From NCBI GenBank assembly GCA_963754265.1, contig CAVWFB010000001.1, forward strand, positions 62,001 through 126,000: 64,000 bases of DNA. The letters run 5' to 3'. The translations under genes were made by a program, and so were the position numbers. The DNA is from AC-32 sp963754265. Lineage in GTDB: Bacteria > Actinomycetota > Thermoleophilia > Gaiellales > Gaiellaceae. Under the pieces are notes generated by a model. That model made no database searches. It had not been told where the DNA came from and was given only the letters and a program-made list of their open reading frames with translations. Below, in pieces: positions 26,476-33,742 of the stretch (within the stretch, counting starts at the first letter, position 1; every line of letters starts with the position of its first letter).

Positions 26476-29400
26476 TCATTCGTGCTCGCTCAGGGCCGGT
26501 TGGACCGAGAGGGGCAGCGAGAACGCGAAGCTCGAGCCCTCGCCCTCGCGCGATCGGACCCAGATGCGCCCGCGCATCGCGGCGAGCAGCTCCTTGGCGA
26601 TGAAAAGGCCGAGGCCCGTGCCGCCGCTGGCGAGGTCGCGCCCACCCGTCTCTGCTCGATAGAACTTCGCGAAGATTCGACCCTGTTCGGCCTCGGGGAT
26701 GCCGATCCCTTCGTCGTCCACGCTCACCTCGACCGCGTCGTCACGGCGGGACGCGGCCACTCGCACCGTCCCTCCGCCCGGTGAGTACTTGACGGCGTTG
26801 TCGACGAGGTCGGTGATGATCTGGCGCAGCTTGTCGCGGTCGGCGGTGACCGTGAGGGGTTCCGCGGGCAGGTCGAGGACGAACTCGTGGCCGGAGAGGG
26901 TGAGCGATTGCTTCGCCGCCGCGACCACCTCGGAGACGACCGCGCACACGTCGATCGCGGCGAGCTGCACCTGGAGGTCGCCCGAGTCGAGCCTGGCGAC
27001 CGCGAGCAGGCGGTCGACGATCGCGGTCAGCCGTCCCGCCTCGGACGCGATGTAACCGAGGAACGTCGTGCGCTCCTCGTCGCCGAAGAGGACGTCGTCC
27101 CGCAACAGCGTCTCGGCAAAGCCGTAGATCGAGGTCAGCGGCGAGCGAAGCTCGCGCGAGACGTTCGAGACGAACTCGGACTTCATCTGCTCCACGACGC
27201 GCTCCGCGGAGATGTCTCGGAAGGCGAAGATTCTCCCTGCGACGGCACCGGCCGGGTCACGCATGATCGCCTCGGTCAGCGAGAGCCAGATCTCCTCACC
27301 GCCTCGTCGGATCGAGACGAGGCGCTCCCCGGCAGGGGTCTCGCGGTCGGACTCGAGCTCGCGTTGCAGTACCTCGCTCGGCGCCCGCCCGAGTGCCTCC
27401 GGCGCGGGAATGCCGGTGATCCGCTCGGCAGCCTGGTTCCAGAGCACGACCTCGCCCTCGCGGTCGACCGCGACGATGCCGTCGGCGATGTTGGAGAGGA
27501 TCGCGACACTGCGCTCCTTCTCCAGTGCGACGTTCTGGTAGAGCTCGGCACTCGCCAGCGCGGCGGAGGCGTTGCCCGCGAAGGCCGTGAGCGCCTGCAC
27601 CTCCTCCTCGTGCCAGGGCCTCGGCGACCTGGAATAGACCGAGAGCACGCCCTGGACGGCTCCTTCGGCCCCGACCAGCGGCACGCCGAGATACGCGGCA
27701 TAGCCCGCGGCGAGGATCGGATCGGACTGGGTGAGACGCTGGTCGTCCCGCGCGTCGGCCACCGCTACGGGGGAGCGGGACTGGACCACGTCTCCCGCAA
27801 GCCGCGCGGTCGAGGGGACGCGGGAGTCGAGCAAGCCCACGGCGTCGTCGCCCGCCGCCGCGCTCGCCACGAGCTCGTCGCCCTCGAGCAGTCGGATGAC
27901 CGCCGCGTCGGCCCCGAGCAGCGACGGAGCATGGCGCACGACCTCGTCGAGCACCGCGGCCGGATCGAGCTCGGTTGCGAGCAACGTCCCCGTGCGGGCC
28001 AGATGCTGCGCGAGCGCGCGCGAACGGCGCTCGGCCTCGAACAACTCGCTCCGCTCGAGCGCGCCGCGCGCGGCACCGGCCAGATTCCGCGCAAGCTCGA
28101 GATCGTCGTCGGCGAAGCGCCGCTCGTCGTCGAAGAAGACGAGCACGAGCGCTCCCTCGTCGCTCCGCGGAGCTTCGACCGGCACGGCGAGGAGCGAGCG
28201 GTAACCGGCTTCGTGCGTCACACGCCGCCACTCGTCGTCGAAGCGATCGTCGTCGGCGAGGCGCGGCGCCGCCAGGACCCGGCGCCCCCGGACTCCGGTC
28301 CGGAGCGGCCCCGAGGCGTCGCCCAGCCCGTCGCCGAGGAACTTGACGAGCATCCCTGGCAGTCCGTGCAGCCCCGCCAGACGCAGGTCATCGTCCTGGG
28401 GCATCATGACCGCCGCGCTCGCGCCGCCCAGCGCGTCGCTCGCCGCCTGCGCCAGCGCGTCAAAGGTCTCGTCCAGCGAGATCGGCTCACCCAGCACCGA
28501 GGCGATCCGATAGAAGCCGCGCTGGACCCGGGCCTGGCGGGAGCGCTCCGCGAAGCTCTCCGCGTTGCGGAGAGAGAGCGCCGCGAGGTTTGCGAAGGCC
28601 TCGAGCAGGTCGGCCTGAGCCGGAGTGAACGTCCGCTCGGGGTCCCGCGTGCCCACGCCGAGGATTCCCTTGACCTCGCCCGACCAGCGCATCGGCGCGA
28701 CGATCGCGCTGCGGAACGCCTCGTAGGCCGGGTGCGGCACAGCCTCGGTCAGGCCGGCGTAGTCGTCCGAGAGAACCGGCCGGCCCCGTGCAATCGCCCG
28801 CCCCGCAAGCCCCTTGTCCGCCGGGAACTCGAAGCCCACGATCCCCTCGAGGAGGCCGTGGACGGCGGCGCAGCGGAGCATCCCGCGCTCGGGGTCGAGC
28901 AGGAAGCAGTCCACGGCCTCGGCGCGCAGCAGCTGCGCGACCTCGTCCACGAGCCGTTGCAGAACGGTGTTCAGCTCGAGCTCGCTCGTCACCACCTGGG
29001 CCGCCTTGAGGAGTGCGCTCTGCTCGCCGAGGCGGCGCTCGTTCTCCTCGAGCAGCCGCGCCGTGTGCAATGCGAGGCCGATCTCGCGCGCGACCGCCTC
29101 CGCCAGCGAGACATCCCCGGACGACCATGAGCCCGGCTCCGACCGGTGGAGCGCCAGGACGCCGATCATGCGGTCGAAGACGACGATCGGGGTCGCGAGC
29201 ACCGAGCGGCTCCCGAGCTCGGTCAGCGTCTCGACGCTCCCGAGCGAGTGGTCCTGCAGCTCGGGCGCATCGAGCACGTCGGCCACGGCGACGGTACGCC
29301 GCTCCCGCGCGGCGAGGTTGGATACGGGAAGCCGACCCGCGAGCTCCCCGATCGCAGCCATCCCTTCCATCCACCACTCCGCCCGCACCGGAAAGATCCC

Positions 29401-30420
29401 GCTCCCCTCGTCGATGCGGATGAAGCAGCGCGAGGCGCCGATCGCCCGGCCCGTCTCGGTCACCGCCACCCGAGTGACCGCGTCGAGATCGTGCACCGAG
29501 CGGACCCGGCGGGAGATCTTGCCCACGAGCCGCTCGCGGGCGAGTGCCTGGTCGAGCGCAAAGGCGGAGCGCGTGCGGTCGAGGGCGATCGCGGCCTCGC
29601 CCGCCATCGCTTGCATCAGGCGAAGCTCCTCCGCGGTGAACGCACGCCGCTCGCTGGTCGGCGCCGCGATCAGCACGGCGACCACCCGCTCCTCGACGAT
29701 CAGGGGGACGAAGGCGCCGCTCTTGGCGCCGACCGCCTTGACCAGGCGTTGGCTGACGAGCGGCGAGGACTCGACGTCGTAGACCGCGACCGGCGCCGCC
29801 TCGAAGAACGCGCTCGCGATCCCCGAGGGCTCGTTGTGCAGGTGCACGCGGACGTCGGTCCACCAGTCCATGTCGGAGCCGTCCGAACGGGCGACCAGCC
29901 CCGTCGCCTCGTCCTCGTCGTCGGTCACGAGCGCGAGGGCCGTGAACTCGACCCGAAGCAGCGAGCCGATCTCGTCGAGGAGGACCCGCCCGGCCTCGAC
30001 GGGGTCCTGCGTCCTCGAGAGCGAGTTGGCGAGCGCGGCGACCGCGTCGAGCTCCCGGTCGCGGACGGTCACGAGCTGCTCCGCCTCTCTGGCGCGGGCT
30101 CCGCTGATCACCACTCCGGCGGGAGCGCTCCAGCGCCGGAGGAAGACCAGAGCCGGGACGATCGCGATCAGCGTCGCCACGAACGGAGCCCACACGTGGC
30201 CGCCGATCGGCGAGCGGTCGTAGAGGACGAGCCCGCCGAAGATGGCTGCCGAGATCCCGATCGCAGGAAAGATCAGTGCCAGCGCCAGATCCGCGGTGCT
30301 GACTCGGCTGCGCTCCCGCCAGAGCGTCGGAGCAAGAGCGGCGGCTACGAGCAGGTACGCACCCGCGAGCACGAGCAGCGGCACCGCGTTGAAGTAGACA
30401 GCCTGGTCTTCAGGGCTCAC
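26476..30420 (-). CDS. Very large multi-GAF/PAS sensor histidine kinase with Arg in place of the phospho-acceptor His
   Basis: A 1314-residue protein from the GTG at 30420 (a 17-residue longer frame begins at 30471). Four N-terminal membrane helices cover about residues 10-110. Then come four or five GAF modules, for example FTALALVTDDEDEA, CFIRIDEGSGI, DCFLLDPERGML, AVIRLLEGDEL. A PAS domain follows (ILSNIADGIVAVDREGEVVLWNQA). In the dimerisation helix the H-box reads FVSNVSRELRSPLTSIYG, so the usual His is Arg (codon CGC). The ATPase domain is complete: N-box DNAVKYSPGG, G1 DEGIGIPE, G2 GGTGLGLFIAKELL. It precedes a lone receiver gene. Without the His, trans-phosphorylation as a kinase is doubtful. 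Confidence 0.9.
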   Translation of the reverse strand: MSPEDQAVYFNAVPLLVLAGAYLLVAAALAPTLWRERSRVSTADLALALIFPAIGISAAIFGGLVLYDRSPIGGHVWAPFVATLIAIVPALVFLRRWSAPAGVVISGARAREAEQLVTVRDRELDAVAALANSLSRTQDPVEAGRVLLDEIGSLLRVEFTALALVTDDEDEATGLVARSDGSDMDWWTDVRVHLHNEPSGIASAFFEAAPVAVYDVESSPLVSQRLVKAVGAKSGAFVPLIVEERVVAVLIAAPTSERRAFTAEELRLMQAMAGEAAIALDRTRSAFALDQALARERLVGKISRRVRSVHDLDAVTRVAVTETGRAIGASRCFIRIDEGSGIFPVRAEWWMEGMAAIGELAGRLPVSNLAARERRTVAVADVLDAPELQDHSLGSVETLTELGSRSVLATPIVVFDRMIGVLALHRSEPGSWSSGDVSLAEAVAREIGLALHTARLLEENERRLGEQSALLKAAQVVTSELELNTVLQRLVDEVAQLLRAEAVDCFLLDPERGMLRCAAVHGLLEGIVGFEFPADKGLAGRAIARGRPVLSDDYAGLTEAVPHPAYEAFRSAIVAPMRWSGEVKGILGVGTRDPERTFTPAQADLLEAFANLAALSLRNAESFAERSRQARVQRGFYRIASVLGEPISLDETFDALAQAASDALGGASAAVMMPQDDDLRLAGLHGLPGMLVKFLGDGLGDASGPLRTGVRGRRVLAAPRLADDDRFDDEWRRVTHEAGYRSLLAVPVEAPRSDEGALVLVFFDDERRFADDDLELARNLAGAARGALERSELFEAERRSRALAQHLARTGTLLATELDPAAVLDEVVRHAPSLLGADAAVIRLLEGDELVASAAAGDDAVGLLDSRVPSTARLAGDVVQSRSPVAVADARDDQRLTQSDPILAAGYAAYLGVPLVGAEGAVQGVLSVYSRSPRPWHEEEVQALTAFAGNASAALASAELYQNVALEKERSVAILSNIADGIVAVDREGEVVLWNQAAERITGIPAPEALGRAPSEVLQRELESDRETPAGERLVSIRRGGEEIWLSLTEAIMRDPAGAVAGRIFAFRDISAERVVEQMKSEFVSNVSRELRSPLTSIYGFAETLLRDDVLFGDEERTTFLGYIASEAGRLTAIVDRLLAVARLDSGDLQVQLAAIDVCAVVSEVVAAAKQSLTLSGHEFVLDLPAEPLTVTADRDKLRQIITDLVDNAVKYSPGGGTVRVAASRRDDAVEVSVDDEGIGIPEAEQGRIFAKFYRAETGGRDLASGGTGLGLFIAKELLAAMRGRIWVRSREGEGSSFAFSLPLSVQPALSEHE

Positions 30421-30494
30421 TGAGAGCGATGATGATAGGGAGCCGGGGTGTCTGCGTCGAGGAAAGCGCACGCACGGAGAGGGCGTTTTCTGAC

Positions 30495-30621
30495 CGCAAG
30501 CATCCCCCTTGCGAGTTGGAAAGATGGGCCATACGGCCTATTGGAAACCGGTCTCGCGGCGGCTAGCGTGCTGGTACTGGGCGATGCGAGCCGCGGTGCC
30601 TTGTACCTGGCCTTATGGCCC
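30495..30621. ncRNA. Candidate structured RNA upstream of the sensor kinase; strand unresolved
   Basis: The 222-bp gap 30472-30693 contains nested pairing. GGGCCATACGGCC (30526-30538) pairs with GGCCTTATGGCCC (30609-30621) with one mismatch in 13. Inside it GGTAC (30573-30577) pairs with GTACC (30603-30607). A separate CGCAAG/CTTGCG hairpin lies at 30495-30513. No reading frame across it looks like a gene. On the minus strand it would be a 5-prime leader of the kinase, about 75 bases before the start codon; on the plus strand it would be a free transcript. I cannot match it with confidence to a known riboswitch class. Confidence 0.45.
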
Positions 30622-30693
30622 GCGGCGAGCACTGGGGAGAGCCCGTCGCCACCACCCCCCGAGCGGCGGGCTCGACCCCGATCTCTTCACAGG

Positions 30694-31461
30694 TCATCCG
30701 GCGGCTTCGGCCTTGCGCAGTCCGCGCCACGCCCAGACCGAGAACGCCACCGCGAGCGCGAGCGCCGCGCCGTACGCGATGCCGACCTCCGTGGGCGCCC
30801 CGGCGACGAAGCCGCGGCCCGACTCGAGCACCCGCGTGACCGGGTTCGCGGTCGCAACAACGTGGATCCAGCCCTCCAGCAGCGACAGCGGCACGTAGAC
30901 GGGCGCGAAGAACAGAATGAGGAAGACGGGCAGCTGCATGATCGGTCCGGCCTGCATCGTGCGGAACCGCATCGCGACGCCCGCCGCCCAGAGGGTGGCA
31001 GCGAGGTTGAGGATCGCTGCGAGCGTGTAGAGCCCGAACAAATCGACGCCGCTCCCGCCGACGTGCATCCCGACGGCGAACGCGATCACGGTCAGGAACG
31101 ACGCCGTCACGAGCCAGCGCCCCAGCGCCGCTGCGGTATAGCCGAGCACGATCCCGCTCCGGTTCGGCGCGGCGAGAAGGAGCCGGCGTGCGAAGCCGCT
31201 CTCGAAGTCCCGCGCGATCCCGAAACCGGTGAAGACGCCGCCGAACGCGGCCGACTGCATCAGCACAAACACGAACTGGAACGCGGTGTAGCCGGGCGGG
31301 AAGTTGAACCCGGGGATGTCGCCAACCCGCGAGAGGCCGCCGGCGAAGGCCACGAAGAAGAAGAGCGGAAAGATGAGCGAGGGCAGGAGCAGGGACGGGT
31401 TCGTGAAGACGTTGTGCAGCGTCCGCCAGGCAACGCCCCGGGCGACTGCGAGGGTTCTCAT
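30694..31461 (-). CDS. ABC-2 type exporter permease, subunit 2
   Basis: A 255-residue membrane protein with about six helices, typical of DrrB/ABC-2 permeases: LLPSLIFPLFFFVAFAGG, FQFVFVLMQSAAFGGVFTGF, the short DFESGFARRLLLAAPNRSGIVLG coupling region, and FLILFFAPVYVPLSLLEGWI before TANPVTRVLE. ATG at 31461 overlaps the upstream permease stop by 4 bp, so translation is coupled. With the second permease and the ATPase it forms a heterodimeric-permease exporter. The MarR regulator is divergent from the operon, which suggests export of an inhibitory small molecule. Confidence 0.9.
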   Translation of the reverse strand: MRTLAVARGVAWRTLHNVFTNPSLLLPSLIFPLFFFVAFAGGLSRVGDIPGFNFPPGYTAFQFVFVLMQSAAFGGVFTGFGIARDFESGFARRLLLAAPNRSGIVLGYTAAALGRWLVTASFLTVIAFAVGMHVGGSGVDLFGLYTLAAILNLAATLWAAGVAMRFRTMQAGPIMQLPVFLILFFAPVYVPLSLLEGWIHVVATANPVTRVLESGRGFVAGAPTEVGIAYGAALALAVAFSVWAWRGLRKAEAAG

Positions 31462-32234
31462 GAGCGGGCCATCCTCACGCGCAGGGCCCAGCTCGCGAGC
31501 GTCAACGCGACGATGACCAGCACGACGCTGATCCCGAAACCGAGCGCGAGCGCCTGGCCGTCCCAGCCCAGGATGATCAGGCTGCGGACGGCTTCGAGCA
31601 GGTACGAGACCGGGTTCACGGTCGCGAGGTCACGGAACCAAGTCGCGTCGATCAGGTTGCGGGGAATATTCATCGACGAGATGAACAGGAAGACGAAGAA
31701 GACCGGGAACAGGCTTTGCACCGCTTCGCCCGAGCCGGTCCGAAGGGCGGCGAACGCCCCGAACGCGCCAAAGGCAAGCGTGACGAGCACCATGAAGGCG
31801 AACAAAACGACCACCCCGGCTGGGCCAGACGCGAGGCGGACGCCGATGATCAGGCCCACCGTCAGGTAGACGACCGCCTGCAGGAGCCCGAGCGCCATCA
31901 CGCCCCCTAGCTGCCCCGCGAGCACGGCGATCCCACGCATGGGCGTCAGCGAGAGCCGGTTCAAGAACCCGGTCTGGATGTCGCGCGCAAGATCTGTGCC
32001 GGCGTTCATGGTTGCGAACAGCGCGCCCTGGATGAACGGCACGGCAAGCGCGAATGCCACGAACGAGTTCGTCGGGAACCCGGGCAGGCGCGTCTCCGCC
32101 TTGAGCCCGCCCGAGTTGACCGCGAGCAGGAACATCGGGAAGAGCAGCGCCGAAACCACGTTGGCGGGCTGGCGCAGCGTCCGCACGACCGAGCGCCGGC
32201 TCAGCTGGACGACCTGGTCGGCGAAGCCCGTCAC
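31458..32234 (-). CDS. ABC-2 type exporter permease, subunit 1
   Basis: A 258-residue permease. The start is the GTG at 32234, which overlaps the ATPase stop as GTGA; frames extending upstream run antisense to nothing credible and overlap the ATPase. Landmarks are RTLRQPANVVSALLFPMFLLAV, FVAFALAVPFIQGALFATMN, DIQTGFLNRLSLTPMRGIAV (coupling helix), FPVFFVFLFISSMNIPRNLI and TVNPVSYLLEAVRSLI. It is the middle gene of ATPase-permease-permease, with 4-bp overlaps at both ends. The two permeases differ considerably in sequence, so the exporter is a heterodimer in the membrane. Confidence 0.9.
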   Translation of the reverse strand: MTGFADQVVQLSRRSVVRTLRQPANVVSALLFPMFLLAVNSGGLKAETRLPGFPTNSFVAFALAVPFIQGALFATMNAGTDLARDIQTGFLNRLSLTPMRGIAVLAGQLGGVMALGLLQAVVYLTVGLIIGVRLASGPAGVVVLFAFMVLVTLAFGAFGAFAALRTGSGEAVQSLFPVFFVFLFISSMNIPRNLIDATWFRDLATVNPVSYLLEAVRSLIILGWDGQALALGFGISVVLVIVALTLASWALRVRMARS

Positions 32235-33232
32235 GCCGTGTCCATGGCCAGGCGCGATGCCGGCTCTCCCGCTTCCTCCTCGTCGCCTGCGCCCTCGAGC
32301 GACCGCCCTGTCTTCGCCAGGAACACGTCGTCGAGCGACGGCTGATGAAGCTGAAGGTGGTCGATCCTCACGTGCTCGGCGTCGAGCGCGCGCACCACGT
32401 CCGCGAGGTCGGACTCGCCGCCTTCGAGCCGGGCGGCGACGCCGCCGTCGGCGCAAGGAACGATCTCGCCGAACCGACCCAGCACGCCGGCCATCCGGTC
32501 GGTGTCCCCTGCGTCGGCCGGAGTCGCCTCGATGGTCGGGCGCCCCACCTCGGCCTTGAGGCCCGCAGGCGTTCCCTCGGCGACGATCCGGCCGTGGTCG
32601 ATGATCCCGACCCTGTCCGCGAGCACGTCGGCTTCCTCGAGGTATTGCGTCGTCAGGAAGACGGTCACGCCGTCGTCCTTGGCGAGGCGGCTGACCTCCT
32701 CCCAGAGCGCGGTCCGGCTCTGGACGTCAAGGCCCGTGGTCGGCTCGTCGAGGAAGAGGATCCGCGGCGAATGCACGAGCGCGAGCGCGAGGTCGAGCCT
32801 GCGCTTCATCCCGCCGGAGTAGCCACGGACCTTCCGATCGGCGGCCTCGGTCAGGCCGACGCGCGTGAGCAACTCGTTCGACCGTCGGACCCGCTCGGCC
32901 TTCGGGAGTGCCTGGAGCGACGCTTGGAGGCGGAGATGCTCGCGGCCCGTGAGGAGCGGGTCGAGGGCCGCCTCCTGCAGCGCCGCGCCGATCAGCGTGC
33001 GCACCTGAGGCCCCTCGTGGACGACGTCGAAGCCGCCCACACGGGCGGTGCCCGAGGTCGGCGGGAGCAGCGTCGTCAGCATGTGCACGGTCGTCGACTT
33101 CCCGGCGCCGTTCGGGCCGAGGAAGCCGTAGATCTCGCCGGGGGCAACGGCGAGATCGATCGCGTCGACCGCGCGCGGGCCCTTCTTGAACTCGCGGACG
33201 AGCTGCTCGGCCTGGATCGCGGGCTCGTTCAC
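32231..33232 (-). CDS. ABC exporter ATP-binding protein (DrrA-like)
   Basis: A 333-residue ATPase powering the adjacent two permeases. Walker A is GPNGAGKST near residue 40, the Q-loop region follows, the signature is VRGYSGGMKRRLDLALAL near 145, Walker B is ILFLDEPTTGLD near 165 and the H-loop is near 200 (in this protein LTTQYLEEADVLADR, with Gln instead of the common His). The C-terminal extension (RTIEATPADAGDTDRM region, and VRIDHLQLHQPSLDDVFLAKTG) is the DrrA-type regulatory tail. The GTG start at 33232 is only a few bases downstream of a predicted -10 element, which points to a leaderless transcript. Confidence 0.92.
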   Translation of the reverse strand: MNEPAIQAEQLVREFKKGPRAVDAIDLAVAPGEIYGFLGPNGAGKSTTVHMLTTLLPPTSGTARVGGFDVVHEGPQVRTLIGAALQEAALDPLLTGREHLRLQASLQALPKAERVRRSNELLTRVGLTEAADRKVRGYSGGMKRRLDLALALVHSPRILFLDEPTTGLDVQSRTALWEEVSRLAKDDGVTVFLTTQYLEEADVLADRVGIIDHGRIVAEGTPAGLKAEVGRPTIEATPADAGDTDRMAGVLGRFGEIVPCADGGVAARLEGGESDLADVVRALDAEHVRIDHLQLHQPSLDDVFLAKTGRSLEGAGDEEEAGEPASRLAMDTA

Positions 33233-33239
33233 GGGCCCT

Positions 33240-33290
33240 AGACTACCGAGACACTTGAGGTTGTCAAATACCTACTGTCTCAAGTATTAT
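33240..33290. promoter_or_regulatory. Overlapping divergent promoters and MarR operator-like inverted repeat
   Basis: Plus strand: TTGTCA (33261-33266), 18-bp spacer, TATTAT (33285-33290), 7 bases before the MarR ATG at 33298. Minus strand: TTGACA (33267-33262), 16-bp spacer and TAGTCT (33245-33240), about 7 bases before the ATPase GTG at 33232. The two -35 boxes overlap. An inverted repeat ACTTGAG (33253-33259) and CTCAAGT (33279-33285) lies across both promoters and is the best operator candidate. Confidence 0.65.
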
Positions 33291-33297
33291 GAGGTCC

Positions 33298-33741
33298 ATG
33301 GCGACCGCGACGCAGGCGCGCACCCCCGCTCACGAGGCCCAGCGGTTCTTCTTCGAGATCGGGATGGCGCAGCGAACCCGGGTCGGCGCCGAGCTCGGCC
33401 GGCTCGGGCTCAGCTTCGCGCAAGCCCACGCGCTCCGGATGCTGGAGCCCGACGAGCCGCTGCCCATGAGCGCGCTCGCCGAGCGCCTCTTCTGCGACAA
33501 CTCGAACGTGACGGGCATCGTCGACCGGCTCGAGGCCCGAGGCCTGGTCGAACGCCGCAGCGCCGAGGGCGACCGCCGGGTGAAGGCACTGACGATCACT
33601 CCGGCCGGGCTCGAGCTCCGCGAGGTGGTGCTGGAGATCATGAGCGAGCCGCCCGAGGCGATCGCCGCCCTTCCCCAGTCAGACCAGCGTGCCCTGCGGG
33701 ACATCCTCGCCCGCGCGGTCGAGATTCTGCGCGAGCGCTGA
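33298..33741 (+). CDS. MarR family transcriptional regulator
   Basis: A 147-residue winged-helix dimer. The DNA-binding region is PLPMSALAERLFCDNSNVTGIVDRLEARGLVERRSAEGDRRVKAL, with the wing in the last part, and flanking helices form the dimer interface. ATG at 33298 is preferred over the one at 33289, because the latter lies within the predicted -10 element; the transcript would then be leaderless. The gene is divergent from the ABC exporter operon across a 65-bp region carrying an inverted repeat, so autorepression and repression of the exporter, relieved by a ligand, is the likely logic. It converges on ileS with 1 bp between them. Confidence 0.92.
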   Translation: MATATQARTPAHEAQRFFFEIGMAQRTRVGAELGRLGLSFAQAHALRMLEPDEPLPMSALAERLFCDNSNVTGIVDRLEARGLVERRSAEGDRRVKALTITPAGLELREVVLEIMSEPPEAIAALPQSDQRALRDILARAVEILRER

Positions 33742-33742
33742 T

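Noticed and set aside
26887..29130. 747-codon plus-strand frame opposite the sensor kinase
   Set aside because: Antisense shadow of a multi-GAF kinase with clear domains; Arg, Glu and Leu repeats without any family motif.
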